Assembly (NCBI RefSeq): GCF_904061905.1 | Contig: NZ_CAJFCI010000030.1 | Location: forward strand, 1-64,000 | Direction of reading: 5' to 3' | From: Zestomonas carbonaria | GTDB lineage: Bacteria; Pseudomonadota; Gammaproteobacteria; Pseudomonadales; Pseudomonadaceae | Length of the DNA: 64,000 nt | Part shown: positions 30,511 to 47,956 of the stretch, piece after piece | Position numbering within the stretch: the first letter of the stretch is position 1 | Layout: the number at the start of each line of letters is the position of its first letter | Notes under the pieces: model-generated | Databases searched by the model: none | Told to the model about the DNA's origin: nothing | What the model saw: the letters and a program-made list of their open reading frames with translations, nothing else | Position numbers and translations under genes: made by a program

Positions 30511-30770
30511 TGTGGAAAACCACGCCTGAACCCTCTCCATAACCCTGGGTAAAAGCCAGGGGATAATCCGCCTGTGCATAAGTACCCGTTCCATCCACAG
30601 GGATTCTCCAGCTTGCCCAGTGGAAGCGGGCAGGAACGCCACAGCCTTATACATTCACGTAGACCTTTCCCTGCCTGGCCTACAGATGGTTATCCACAGA
30701 AAAGGCCTTCTCTATTCATAAACATAAAAACCAAGCTTTATAAAATTTCTCTCTTTCTATTCTTTTTTGA
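30511..30770. other. second origin-like region (oriC2) between mnmE and mnmG
   Basis: A perfect DnaA box TTATCCACA is at 30690-30698, with inverse variants TGTGGAAAA at 30511-30519 and TGTGCATAA at 30573-30581. An AT-rich tract (30716-30770) follows whose core AAGCTTTATAAAATTTCTC closely parallels that in oriC, in the same orientation. From the literature I recall that the mnmG (gidA) side of the Pseudomonas origin also supports autonomous replication. No gene is seen from 30390 to 30884. Confidence 0.75.
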
Positions 30771-30884
30771 CCTGCCCCTTTACCGGTTGGCTATTTTTTG
30801 TCCAGAAGGCTTCATTCGAGGGGGGGAAATCCCTATACTTGCCGCCCTTCCCCATTTCCATTTCCGAACAGGCACGAGGTGCGT

Positions 30885-32776
<1,892 letters not shown>

Positions 32777-32777
<1 letters not shown>

Positions 32778-33424
32778 TGTCCGTGGTCACCGAGCGCCAT
32801 GCCGAGGAGCTCGCGCAAGGCGCGCGGGCCCTGGGCGTAGAACTGACGGCGCAGCAGCAGGAACAGTTGCTCGCCTACCTGGGGCTGTTGATCAAGTGGA
32901 ACCAGGCCTACAACCTCACCGCGGTGCGCAATCCCGACGAAATGGTCTCGCGCCACCTGCTCGACAGCCTGAGCGTGGTCCCCTACGTCGCCGAGGGCGG
33001 CGAGACCTGGCTGGACGTCGGCAGCGGCGGCGGCATGCCGGGCGTGCCGCTGGCCATCCTGTTCCCCGAACGGCGCTTCACCCTGCTGGACTCCAACGGC
33101 AAGAAGACCCGTTTCCTCACCCAGGTCCGGCTGGAACTGAAACTTGCCAACCTCGAGGTGGTCCATAACCGGGTCGAGGCGTTTAAGCCGGCCACGCCGT
33201 TCGCCGGGATCGTCTCGCGGGCGTTCAGCGAATTGAAGAACTTCACCGACTGGACCCGCCACCTGGGCGACGCCGACACCCGCTGGTTGGCGATGAAGGG
33301 CGTGCAGCCGGACGACGAACTGCAGGCGCTGTCGGAGGATTTCCGACTGGATGTCTGTCACGTGCTCAAGGTTCCCGGTTGCCAAGGCCAGCGCCATCTG
33401 CTGATACTGCGCCGCACCCACTGA
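32777..33424 (+). CDS. rsmG: 16S rRNA (guanine-527-N7)-methyltransferase RsmG
   Basis: SAM methyltransferase for G527 of 16S rRNA; loss gives low-level streptomycin resistance in many bacteria. The 215-aa protein carries [20 protein letters not shown], the SAM loop [16 protein letters not shown] and the catalytic-domain segment SRAFSEL. It starts on the last base of the mnmG stop (TGATG) and precedes parA by 19 bp. Confidence 0.97.
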
Positions 33425-33443
33425 CTGGAATAGAACGCCGACC

Positions 33444-34247
33444 ATGGCCAAAGTGCTCGCTATCGCCAACCAGAAGGGCGGCGTGGCCAAGACCACCACC
33501 TGCATCAACCTCGCTGCCTCGCTGGTCGCCACGCGTCGCCGCGTGTTGTTGATCGACCTCGATCCGCAGGGCAACGCCACCACCGGCAGCGGTGTCGACA
33601 AGCTGGCCCTCGAGCATTCCATCTACGACGTGCTGATCGGCTCCTGCAGCCTGGTCGAGGCCATGCAGTTCTCCGAGCACGGCGGCTACCAGTTGCTGCC
33701 GGCCAACCGCGACCTGACCGCCGCCGAGGTCGCCCTGCTCGACCTGCCGGCCAAGGAAAAGCGTCTGCGCGAAGCCCTGGCGCCGGTGCGCGAGAACTAC
33801 GACTACATCCTCATCGACTGCCCGCCGTCGCTGTCGATGCTCACCGTCAACGCCCTGGTCGCCGCAGACGGGGTGATCATCCCCATGCAGTGCGAGTACT
33901 ACGCGCTCGAAGGGCTCACCGACCTGATCAACTCGATCCAGCGCATCGGCCAGTTGCTCAACCCGTCGCTGAAGATCGAGGGCCTGCTGCGTACCATGTA
34001 CGACCCGCGCATCAGCCTGACCAACGACGTCTCCGAACAGCTCAAGGCGCATTTCGGCGACAAGCTCTACGACACCGTCATCCCACGCAACGTCCGCCTT
34101 GCCGAGGCTCCCAGCTTCGGCATGCCGGCGTTGGTCTACGACAAGCAATCCCGGGGCGCGCTGGCCTACCTGGCGCTGGCCGGTGAACTGTCGCGCCGCC
34201 AGCGGCAGGCCGCGCGCAGCACGACGGCGACCGCCACCAAAGCATAA
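33444..34247 (+). CDS. parA: chromosome partitioning ATPase ParA (Soj)
   Basis: Walker-type ATPase that drives origin segregation with ParB. The 267-aa protein begins MAKVLAIANQKGGVAKTTTC, the deviant Walker A with its signature lysine, followed by LLIDLDPQGNATTG and DYILIDCPPSLSMLTVNAL. It has no N-terminal DNA-binding domain, as for chromosomal Soj types. parB starts 9 bp later; parS sites lie in recF on the other side of oriC. Confidence 0.97.
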   Translation: MAKVLAIANQKGGVAKTTTCINLAASLVATRRRVLLIDLDPQGNATTGSGVDKLALEHSIYDVLIGSCSLVEAMQFSEHGGYQLLPANRDLTAAEVALLDLPAKEKRLREALAPVRENYDYILIDCPPSLSMLTVNALVAADGVIIPMQCEYYALEGLTDLINSIQRIGQLLNPSLKIEGLLRTMYDPRISLTNDVSEQLKAHFGDKLYDTVIPRNVRLAEAPSFGMPALVYDKQSRGALAYLALAGELSRRQRQAARSTTATATKA

Positions 34248-34256
34248 GGAATCCCC

Positions 34257-35129
34257 ATGGCCAGCAAGAAACGTGGTCTCGGACGCGGACTGGACGCCCT
34301 GCTCGGAGGCAACAGCGTCACTGCCCTGCAGGAAGAGGCTGCCCGCGCCGACAGCCGCGAATTGCAGCACCTGCCGCTGGAACTGATCCAGCGCGGCAAG
34401 TACCAGCCGCGTCGCGACATGGACCCGGCCGCCCTCGAGGAACTGGCACAGTCGATCAGGGCCCAGGGCGTGATGCAGCCGATCGTGGTGCGCTCGATCG
34501 GCGACAACCGCTTCGAGATCATCGCCGGCGAGCGGCGCTGGCGGGCCAGCCAGCAGGCCGGCCTGGACAAGATCCCCGCGCTGGTCCGCAACGTGCCGGA
34601 CGAAGCGGCGATCGCCATGGCGCTGATCGAGAACATCCAGCGCGAGGACCTCAACCCGATCGAGGAAGCCATCGCCCTGCAACGCCTGCAACAGGAGTTC
34701 CAGCTCACCCAGCAGCAGGTCGCCGAGGCGGTCGGCAAGTCGCGGGTAACCATCACCAACCTGCTGCGCCTGATCGCCCTGCCCGAGGAAGTGAAGACCC
34801 TGCTGTCCCATGGCGACCTGGAGATGGGACACGCCCGTGCCCTGCTCGGCCTGCCCCTGGAACGCCAGGTTGAAGGGGCGCGACACGTTGTCGCACGAGG
34901 CCTCACCGTGCGCCAGACCGAGGCCCTGGTTCGCCAGTGGCTGAGCAGCAAGGAAAAACCTGCCGCACCCGTCAAGAGTGACCCCGACATCAGCCGCCTG
35001 GAACAGCGCCTGGCCGAGAAGCTAGGCGCTCCGGTGCAGATCAAGCATGGTCAGAAGGGCAAAGGCCAACTGGTCATCCGCTACAGCTCGCTGGACGAAT
35101 TGCAGGGCGTATTGGCCCATATCCGCTGA
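34257..35129 (+). CDS. parB: chromosome partitioning protein ParB (Spo0J)
   Basis: parS-binding CTPase clamp. The 290-aa protein starts KKRGLGRGLDALLGG, the short ParA-interacting motif. The CTP-binding box is ERRWRASQQAG, followed by ALIENIQREDLNPIEEA, the helix-turn-helix LTQQQVAEAVGKSRVTITN and a C-terminal dimerisation domain. It is coupled to parA and should recognise the TGTTCCACGTGGAACA sites in this window. Confidence 0.97.
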   Translation: MASKKRGLGRGLDALLGGNSVTALQEEAARADSRELQHLPLELIQRGKYQPRRDMDPAALEELAQSIRAQGVMQPIVVRSIGDNRFEIIAGERRWRASQQAGLDKIPALVRNVPDEAAIAMALIENIQREDLNPIEEAIALQRLQQEFQLTQQQVAEAVGKSRVTITNLLRLIALPEEVKTLLSHGDLEMGHARALLGLPLERQVEGARHVVARGLTVRQTEALVRQWLSSKEKPAAPVKSDPDISRLEQRLAEKLGAPVQIKHGQKGKGQLVIRYSSLDELQGVLAHIR

Positions 35130-35184
35130 AACAATTGCACATCTTTGCCGTTGTAGCGGGCGGTCGGAATTCACTACCGGCCAG

Positions 35185-35213
35185 TTGAATAGGGGGGGAA
35201 CCCCCCCTATACT
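35185..35213 (+). promoter_or_regulatory. atp operon promoter with palindromic G7-AA-C7 spacer
   Basis: TTGAAT (35185-35190) and TATACT (35208-35213) are 17 bases apart. The spacer is A followed by GGGGGGGAACCCCCCC (35192-35207), a perfect seven-base-arm palindrome. The predicted start lies about 70 bases before atpI. Confidence 0.7.
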
Positions 35214-35254
35214 CTGCGCGCATTTTGTCGGCACAAACTATGCCAAGTCATTGA

Positions 35255-36577
<1,323 letters not shown>

Positions 36578-36674
36578 GAGCGCATAGAAGTCCCCGCCGG
36601 CCTTCGCCTTCCGCGAGGGAGACGAGGGGACGCCGTGCTCGGAGTGGGATGCCCGCGAGGGCAAGCTGTAATAA

Positions 36675-36980
<306 letters not shown>

Positions 36981-37037
36981 TCACTCGTTCCCACGAGTGC
37001 ATCGGTTTGACGGACAACGAACGAGCGAGGTGTTGGC

Positions 37038-37508
37038 GTGAACATTAATGCAACCCTGATTGGCCAGTCCGTTGCTTTCCTAGTCTTCGTGCTGTTCTGC
37101 ATGAAGTTCGTGTGGCCTCCGGTCATCACGGCTTTGCGCGAGCGCCAGAAGAAGATTGCGGACGGCCTGGACGCTGCCAACCGTGCGGCTCGTGATCTGG
37201 AGCTGGCCCACGAGAAAGTGGCCCAGCAACTGCGCGAGGCCAAGGGGCAGGCGGCTGAAATCATCGAGCAGGCCAAGAAGCGCGCGACCCAGATCGTCGA
37301 TGAAGCCCGTGACCAGGCCCGTGCCGAAGCCGACCGCGTGAAGGCTCAGGCTCAGGCCGAGATCGAGCAGGAACTGAACGGTGTGAAAGACGCCCTGCGC
37401 GCCCAACTGGGCAACCTGGCCGTCAGCGGCGCCGAGAAGATCCTGGGCGCCACTGTCGATCAAAACGCGCATGCGGAGCTGGTTAACAAACTGGCAGCCG
37501 AAATTTAA
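37038..37508 (+). CDS. atpF: ATP synthase F0 subunit b
   Basis: Peripheral stalk subunit of 156 aa. It has one N-terminal TM helix ([22 protein letters not shown]) and then a long charged coiled-coil rich in Ala, Glu, Gln and Lys that holds F1 through delta. It starts at GTG 37038 (MNINATLIG). The next gene, atpH, begins 12 bp after its stop. Confidence 0.97.
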   Translation: MNINATLIGQSVAFLVFVLFCMKFVWPPVITALRERQKKIADGLDAANRAARDLELAHEKVAQQLREAKGQAAEIIEQAKKRATQIVDEARDQARAEADRVKAQAQAEIEQELNGVKDALRAQLGNLAVSGAEKILGATVDQNAHAELVNKLAAEI

Positions 37509-37520
37509 GCGAGGGCGATC

Positions 37521-38057
37521 ATGGCAGAACTGACCACGCTGGCCCGACCTTACGCCAAGGCTGCTTTCGAGTACGCCCAGGCCCACCAGCAACTGGCCTC
37601 CTGGTCAGCCATGCTCGGCCTGGCTGCTGCGGTATCGCAAGACGAGACCATGCAGCGCGTACTCGCGGCCCCGCGTCTGACGAGTGCAGAGAAGGCCACC
37701 GCTTTCAACGAAGTGTGTGGTGACAAGTTCGACGCCCAGGCACAGAACTTCATTTCCGTGCTTTCGGAGAACAACCGCCTCGAGCTGTTGCCGGAAATCG
37801 CCGCCCTGTTCGAGCAGTACAAAGCCGAACAGGAAAAGTCGGTCGAGGTGGAAGTGACCAGTGCCTTCGCATTGAGCGCAGAACAGCAAGACAAACTCGC
37901 CAAGGTTCTCAGCGCACGGCTCAGCCGAGAAGTGCGGCTGCACGTCGTGGAGGATGCCAGCCTGATCGGCGGCGTCGTCATCCACGCCGGCGACCTGGTT
38001 ATCGATGGCTCGGTTCGCGGCAAGCTCGCGAAACTGGCCGAAGCGTTGAAATCCTGA
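37521..38057 (+). CDS. atpH: ATP synthase F1 subunit delta
   Basis: Stator subunit linking b to the alpha subunits, 178 aa. It opens [16 protein letters not shown], the standard delta start, and ends with the conserved [20 protein letters not shown] block. Cytoplasmic and mostly helical in its N-terminal half. atpA begins 21 bp later. Confidence 0.97.
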   Translation: MAELTTLARPYAKAAFEYAQAHQQLASWSAMLGLAAAVSQDETMQRVLAAPRLTSAEKATAFNEVCGDKFDAQAQNFISVLSENNRLELLPEIAALFEQYKAEQEKSVEVEVTSAFALSAEQQDKLAKVLSARLSREVRLHVVEDASLIGGVVIHAGDLVIDGSVRGKLAKLAEALKS

Positions 38058-38078
38058 GTTTGAAGGGGCAGCAGAGCA

Positions 38079-39623
<1,545 letters not shown>

Positions 39624-39675
39624 GCCGCAGCGGGGGCCTGCGAGGGCCCCCGCTTGCTAACCCGATAGGTGTCAA

Positions 39676-40536
39676 ATGGCAGGCGCAAAAGAGATTCGCG
39701 GCAAGATCGCGAGCATCAAAAGTACGCAGAAGATCACCAATGCCATGGAAAAGGTGGCGGTGAGCAAGATGCGCAAGGCCCAACTGCGCATGGCGGCCGG
39801 CCGTCCCTACGCTGAGCGTATCCGTCAGGTGATCGGTCATCTGGCCAACGCCAACCCGGAATACCGCCATCCGTTCATGCAGGAACGCGAGATCAAGCGC
39901 GTCGGCTACATCGTAGTGAGCTCGGACCGTGGCCTGTGCGGCGGCTTGAACACCAACCTGTTCAAGGTGCTGGTCAAGGACATGACGGAGCAGCGCGAGC
40001 TGGGCGCGGAAATCGATATCTGCGTGATCGGCAGCAAGGGTGCATCCTTCTTCCGCAACTTCGGCGGCAACGTCGTCGCGGCGATCAGCCACCTGGGCGA
40101 GGAACCGTCGATCAATGACCTGATCGGCAGCGTCAAGGTCATGCTCGATGCCTACCTGGAAGGCCGCATCGATCGTCTGTCCGTGGTCTCGAACAAGTTC
40201 GTCAACACCATGGTGCAGAAGCCGACCGTGGAACAACTGATTCCGCTGGTGGCGACTCCGGAAGAGGAGCTCAAGCACCACTGGGACTACATCTACGAAC
40301 CCGACGCCAAGCAGCTCCTCGACGGGCTGATGGTGCGTTACGTGGAGTCGCAGGTGTACCAGGCTGTGGTCGAGAACAACGCGGCCGAGCAGGCTGCGCG
40401 GATGGTCGCGATGAAGAACGCCACCGAGAACGCCGGCAACCTGATCAGCGAACTTCAGCTGATCTACAACAAGGCGCGCCAGGCAGCGATCACCCAGGAA
40501 ATTTCGGAAATCGTCGGCGGCGCTGCCGCGGTTTAA
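39676..40536 (+). CDS. atpG: ATP synthase F1 subunit gamma
   Basis: Central rotor shaft, 286 aa. The N-terminal helix [20 protein letters not shown] and the C-terminal helix ending [11 protein letters not shown] form the coiled coil; the middle Rossmann-like region has [17 protein letters not shown]. Length and ends match the family. Confidence 0.98.
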   Translation: MAGAKEIRGKIASIKSTQKITNAMEKVAVSKMRKAQLRMAAGRPYAERIRQVIGHLANANPEYRHPFMQEREIKRVGYIVVSSDRGLCGGLNTNLFKVLVKDMTEQRELGAEIDICVIGSKGASFFRNFGGNVVAAISHLGEEPSINDLIGSVKVMLDAYLEGRIDRLSVVSNKFVNTMVQKPTVEQLIPLVATPEEELKHHWDYIYEPDAKQLLDGLMVRYVESQVYQAVVENNAAEQAARMVAMKNATENAGNLISELQLIYNKARQAAITQEISEIVGGAAAV

Positions 40537-41943
<1,407 letters not shown>

Positions 41944-41986
41944 TCCACCGGGCGCCCGGCAACGGGCGCCGACGTGAGGCAAGCGT

Positions 41987-42412
41987 ATGGCTATTACTGT
42001 CCATTGCGATATCGTCAGCGCGGAAGGCGAGATCTTCTCCGGCCTGGTCGAGATGGTGATCGCGCACGGCCACCTGGGCGATCTGGGTATCGCGCCGGGC
42101 CACGCGCCGCTGATCACCAACCTCAAGCCGGGCCCGATCCGGCTGGTCAAGCAGGGTGGCGACAGCGAGGTGTTCTACATCTCCGGTGGTTTCCTGGAAG
42201 TGCAGCCGAACATGGTCAAGGTCCTGGCCGACACCGTGGTGCGTGCTGGTGACCTGGACGAGGCCGCCGCTCAGGAGGCCCTCAAGGCCGCCGAGAAGGC
42301 CCTGCACGGCAAGGGGGCGGAGTTCGACTACAGCGCCGCCGCCGCACGCCTGGCCGAAGCGGCTGCGCAACTGCGCACCGTCCAGCAGGTCCGCAAGAAG
42401 TTCGGCGGCTGA
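41987..42412 (+). CDS. atpC: ATP synthase F1 subunit epsilon
   Basis: Rotor subunit that couples gamma to the c-ring and inhibits ATP hydrolysis, 141 aa. An N-terminal beta-sandwich ([39 protein letters not shown]) is followed by a two-helix C-terminal domain from about residue 90. Last gene of the atp operon, followed by a strong terminator. Confidence 0.97.
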   Translation: MAITVHCDIVSAEGEIFSGLVEMVIAHGHLGDLGIAPGHAPLITNLKPGPIRLVKQGGDSEVFYISGGFLEVQPNMVKVLADTVVRAGDLDEAAAQEALKAAEKALHGKGAEFDYSAAAARLAEAAAQLRTVQQVRKKFGG

Positions 42413-42438
42413 CGTCACCGGCTTCAACGCGAATGGGA

Positions 42439-42470
42439 GAAAGGGTAGCCTTGGCTACCCTTTTTCTTTT
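42439..42470 (+). terminator. intrinsic terminator of the atp operon
   Basis: AAAGGGTAGCC (42440-42450) pairs with GGCTACCCTTT (42453-42463) across a TT turn. The T tract TTTTTCTTTT follows directly, 27 bp after atpC. Confidence 0.92.
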
Positions 42471-42523
42471 CCGCCGTTTTCGCGTGGCCGGCCCTGGCCA
42501 TGCCCCCTACAGGATGTTCTGCC

Positions 42524-43900
42524 ATGTCACTCGATATCGTCATTCTCGCCGCCGGCCAAGGTACCCGCATGCGCTCGGCGCAGCCCAAGGTACTGCACCC
42601 GCTGGCCGGCAAATCGATGCTCGGCCACGTGCTCGACACCGCCCGCCAACTGGAGCCGCAGGGCATCCACGTGGTGATCGGCCATGGCGCCGAGCAGGTG
42701 CGCGCGCGATTGGCGGCGAACGACGTCGATTTCGTGCTGCAGGCTGAACAGCTCGGCACCGGCCATGCCGTCGCCCAGGCGCTGCCGGGGGTTACCGCCG
42801 AGCAGGTGCTGATCCTCTATGGCGACGTGCCGCTGATCGAGGCCGATACCCTGCAACGCCTGCTCGCCAAGGTCGGCCCCGAGCGACTGGCCCTGCTGAC
42901 CGTCGAGTTGGACGACCCGACTGGCTACGGGCGCATTCTCCGCGACGGCGCCGGGCGGGTGACGGCGATCGTCGAGCACAAGGACGCCACGGCGGAGCAG
43001 AGGGCTGTACGCGAAGGCAACACCGGCATCCTCGCCGTGCCTGGCGCGCGCCTGGCCGACTGGCTCGGCCGGCTGTCCAACGACAACGCCCAGGGCGAGT
43101 ACTACCTGACCGACGTGATCGCCATGGCAGTGGCCGACGGCCTGGTCATCGAGACCGTGCAGCCGCACGACGCCATGGAAGTGCAGGGCGCCAACGACCG
43201 TATCCAGCTTGCCGAACTGGAGCGCCACTACCAGTTGCGAGCCGCCCGCCGCCTGATGGCCCAGGGCGTGACCCTGCGCGACCCGGCGCGCTTCGATGTG
43301 CGCGGAGAGGTGACGGTCGGCCGCGACGTGCTGATCGACGTCAACGTGATTCTCGAAGGCCGGGTGGTGATCGAGGACGATGTGCAGATCGGTGCCAACT
43401 GCGTGATCAAGGACAGCACCCTGCGCAAGGGCGCCATCGTCAAGGCCAACAGCCACCTGGAAGGCGCCGAGCTGGGCGAGGGCGCCGACTGCGGCCCGTT
43501 CGCCCGCCTGCGTCCCGGTGCAGTGCTGGGGGCCAAGGCGCATGTCGGCAACTTCGTCGAACTGAAGAACGCGGTGCTGGGCGAGGGCGCCAAGGCCGGT
43601 CACCTGAGCTACCTGGGCGATGCCGAGATCGGTGCGCGCACCAACATCGGCGCCGGCACCATCACCTGCAACTACGACGGCGCCAACAAGCACCGCACGG
43701 TGATGGGCGCGGACGTGTTCATCGGTTCCAACAGTTCGTTGGTCGCGCCGCTGACCCTGGGAGACGGCGTCACCACCGGCGCCGGCTCGACCATCACCCA
43801 GGACGTGCCGGCCGGCACCCTGGCCGTGGGGCGCGGCAAGCAGCGCAATATCGACGGCTGGAAGCGACCGACAAAAGCAGCGGCAAGCCGTAAGCCATAA
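42524..43900 (+). CDS. glmU: bifunctional GlmU: GlcN-1-P acetyltransferase / GlcNAc-1-P uridyltransferase
   Basis: Makes UDP-GlcNAc for peptidoglycan and LPS. From ATG 42524 ([20 protein letters not shown]) it has 458 aa; 24 upstream bases of frame are not needed. The pyrophosphorylase signature GQGTRM...PKVL is at the N-terminus; from about residue 250 the left-handed beta-helix repeats ([38 protein letters not shown]) form the acetyltransferase domain. glmR and glmS follow. Confidence 0.98.
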   Translation: MSLDIVILAAGQGTRMRSAQPKVLHPLAGKSMLGHVLDTARQLEPQGIHVVIGHGAEQVRARLAANDVDFVLQAEQLGTGHAVAQALPGVTAEQVLILYGDVPLIEADTLQRLLAKVGPERLALLTVELDDPTGYGRILRDGAGRVTAIVEHKDATAEQRAVREGNTGILAVPGARLADWLGRLSNDNAQGEYYLTDVIAMAVADGLVIETVQPHDAMEVQGANDRIQLAELERHYQLRAARRLMAQGVTLRDPARFDVRGEVTVGRDVLIDVNVILEGRVVIEDDVQIGANCVIKDSTLRKGAIVKANSHLEGAELGEGADCGPFARLRPGAVLGAKAHVGNFVELKNAVLGEGAKAGHLSYLGDAEIGARTNIGAGTITCNYDGANKHRTVMGADVFIGSNSSLVAPLTLGDGVTTGAGSTITQDVPAGTLAVGRGKQRNIDGWKRPTKAAASRKP

Positions 43901-43985
43901 GCTGCAAGCAAGAGCCAGGAGCGGTACGGAGCTTTTGACGGGCTGCGGATGCCGGCCTGTACTCTGATCCGCTTGCCGCTTGCCG
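43884..43985. repeat. REP-like AAGC-rich inverted sequence
   Basis: GCGGCAAGCCGTAAGCC at the glmU end and CTTGCCGCTTGCCGC about 80 bp later can pair. Similar motifs occur in the glyS-gmhB gap. It probably isolates glmU from glmR transcripts. Confidence 0.5.
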
Positions 43986-44016
43986 CTGATTTATGTTTTG
44001 ATTCGCGCACGTTATC

Positions 44017-44029
44017 TTTCGAATCGAAA
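44017..44029. promoter_or_regulatory. candidate GlmR operator
   Basis: TTTCGAATCGAAA is a perfect inverted repeat (six-base arms, one central base) lying five bases before the glmR ATG, where a ribosome site would normally be. A half copy GATTCGAAA lies in glmR near 44148. DeoR-type regulators often bind such repeats in their own leader. Confidence 0.4.
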
Positions 44030-44034
44030 CTTAA

Positions 44035-44796
44035 ATGTCCAAGCGCAACACCCCTCAACGCCGCCACTCCATCCTCGCGCTGCTCAACGAGCAGGGCGAG
44101 GTGAGCGTGGATGCGCTGGCGCAGCACTTCGCCACTTCTGAAGTTACGATTCGAAAGGATCTGGCCGAGTTGGAAAAGAACGGCCTGCTGCTGCGGCGTT
44201 ATGGCGGCGCGGTGCCGATGCCGCAGGAGCTGATCGGTGATGCCGGCCAGCCGGTGTCGCGCTACAAGCAGGCCATCGCCCGGGCGGCGGTGGGGCTGAT
44301 CCGCGAGCATGCGCGGATCATCATCGACAGCGGCAGCACCACCGCGGCGATGATTCCCGAGCTGGGCTACAAGCCGGGCCTGGTGGTGATGACCAACTCG
44401 CTGAACGTCGCCAAGGCGCTTAGCGACCTCGAGCACGAGCCGGTGCTGCTGATGACCGGCGGCACTTGGGACCCGCACTCGGAATCCTTCCAGGGCCAGG
44501 TGGCCGAGCAGGTACTTCGCTCCTACGATTTCGACCAGTTGTTCATCGGCGCCGACGGTATCGACCTGCAGCGCGGGACCACCACCTTCAACGAACTGCT
44601 CGGCCTCTCCAGGGTGATGGCGGAAGTCGCTCGCGAAGTCATCGTGATGATCGAGGCCGACAAGTTCGGCCGCAAGATCCCCAACCTCGAGCTGCCCTGG
44701 AGCAGCGTGCATACCCTGATTACCGACGATCGCCTGCCGGAAGAGGCGCGCGAACACATCCTCGCCCGTGGCATCAAGCTGATCGTCGCGGCCTGA
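44035..44796 (+). CDS. glmR: DeoR family transcriptional regulator GlmR
   Basis: Regulator of amino-sugar metabolism, 253 aa. An N-terminal DeoR helix-turn-helix ([35 protein letters not shown]) is followed by a sugar-phosphate sensor domain with [13 protein letters not shown] and [16 protein letters not shown]. It sits between glmU and glmS as in P. aeruginosa. No clear ribosome site precedes the ATG; a palindrome occupies that place, suggesting autoregulation. Confidence 0.95.
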   Translation: MSKRNTPQRRHSILALLNEQGEVSVDALAQHFATSEVTIRKDLAELEKNGLLLRRYGGAVPMPQELIGDAGQPVSRYKQAIARAAVGLIREHARIIIDSGSTTAAMIPELGYKPGLVVMTNSLNVAKALSDLEHEPVLLMTGGTWDPHSESFQGQVAEQVLRSYDFDQLFIGADGIDLQRGTTTFNELLGLSRVMAEVAREVIVMIEADKFGRKIPNLELPWSSVHTLITDDRLPEEAREHILARGIKLIVAA

Positions 44797-44815
44797 AACA
44801 AAGGAGAACACCGAT

Positions 44816-46651
<1,836 letters not shown>

Positions 46652-46673
46652 TCGACCGCGACGCCCTGGCTGC

Positions 46674-47651
46674 TCAGTGGCTGTGCGCCGGGGCCTTGCC
46701 GGCGGCGGCCGGTTGCCAGATGCCGGCGTCGGAGGCATCCACCTTCCTGGGCAGCAGCCCCGCGCTCAGGAAGGCGTCGGCGATGGCCTGCTGTTCGGCG
46801 AGGCTTTCGCGGGTGACGGGCTGCACGTCATAGCTGCGCCGGGCATTGGCCTGCTGCACGGTCGTCGCGTCCAGGCCGCCCCATAGCGGTCCCAGCAGGC
46901 TGGCGGCCTCGCCGGGATTGTCCTTGATCCAGCGGCCGGTGTTCCGCAGGGTGTCGAAGACCACCGCCAGTACTTCCGGGTGCTTTTCGGCGTAAGCGGA
47001 GGAGGCCAGGTAGTAGCGCTGGTAGCTGGCCAGCCCCTCGCCGCTGCTTAGCGTGCGGGCATGTTGCTGGAGCTGGGCGCTGGAGACGAAGGGTTCCCAG
47101 GTGACCCAGGCATCCACGTTGCCGTTTTCGAAGGCGGCCCGGCCGTCGGCCGGCGTCAGGTAGGAGGGCTGGATGTCGCTGAAGGTGAGCCCGGCCTTGG
47201 CCAGGGCAGCGATCAGCAGGTAGTGGCTGCCGGCGGCCTTGGTCACGGCCACGCGCTTGCCCTTGAGATCCGCCAGGCTTTGCAGTGGGGAATCCTGCGG
47301 CACCAGGATGGCCTGCGCGGTCGGCGAGGGGGTTTCCAGGGCGTAGTAGGTCAGTTGGGCGCCCGCCGCCTGGGCGAAGACCGGGACGGTGTCCGCCACG
47401 TCGGCGGAGATGTCGACGTTGCCGACGTTCAGCGACTCCAGCAGCGGCAGGCCGCTGGGGAATTCATGCCAGGTGACCTTGGTGCCCTTTTCGGCAAGGG
47501 CCTTTTCGAGGGTGCCCTGCTGCTTGACCACGGTCAGCAATGTCGAGGATTTCTGGAAACCGATGCGCAAGGTATCGGCATGCGCCGGGAGGCTGGCCAG
47601 GCCGCCCAGGACGGCGCCTGCCAGCAGAAGCGGACGAAGGAACGAAGACAT
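46674..47651 (-). CDS. ABC transporter periplasmic binding protein, aliphatic-sulfonate type (SsuA-like)
   Basis: A 325-aa exported protein. The signal peptide SSFLRPLLLAGAVLGGLAS ends at AHA-DTLRIG. The mature start RIGFQKSSTLLTVVKQQGTLE and later LKGKRVAVTKAAGSHYLL, NGNVDAWVTWEPF are typical of SsuA/TauA/NrtA-type binding proteins. The start is ATG 47651 with GGAGG upstream, not the longer frame to 47789. No permease or ATPase gene is adjacent, so it is an orphan that must share a transporter. It is convergent with glmS. Confidence 0.88.
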   Translation of the reverse strand: MSSFLRPLLLAGAVLGGLASLPAHADTLRIGFQKSSTLLTVVKQQGTLEKALAEKGTKVTWHEFPSGLPLLESLNVGNVDISADVADTVPVFAQAAGAQLTYYALETPSPTAQAILVPQDSPLQSLADLKGKRVAVTKAAGSHYLLIAALAKAGLTFSDIQPSYLTPADGRAAFENGNVDAWVTWEPFVSSAQLQQHARTLSSGEGLASYQRYYLASSAYAEKHPEVLAVVFDTLRNTGRWIKDNPGEAASLLGPLWGGLDATTVQQANARRSYDVQPVTRESLAEQQAIADAFLSAGLLPRKVDASDAGIWQPAAAGKAPAHSH

Positions 47652-47956
47652 GGATGACCTCCTGGATGTCGATCGGGCCGGCCGGGTTCGCAACCCCGTG
47701 CCGGGTGAGATCAAAGAACATACAGGTATAAAAAAATAATAATAAATAGCTTTTTGGTCTTTTCTTATGAATGGAAGGCCAGTGGCCATGTATCGCTATG
47801 GGAGAGATGCGTGCCGGGTTCTTCCACCTTGGTCGTCTTGATTGATCGCGATAAATCGCCTTCGCTTCCGGTGTCTGGAAGGGGTGATCAGAACGCGCCT
47901 TCTATTAACATCACATGTTAATGTAATGCACATGTTTCTCCGCAAAGGGGGCTGTC
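47652..47956. promoter_or_regulatory. divergent intergenic region between the SsuA-like and SulP genes
   Basis: About 300 bp holding both promoters. An AT-rich patch (47724-47770, TATAAAAAAATAATAATAAA) is the most likely promoter area for the minus-strand gene. TTAACATCACATGTTAA near 47906-47922 is an imperfect palindrome upstream of the SulP gene. No gene seen. Confidence 0.4.
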
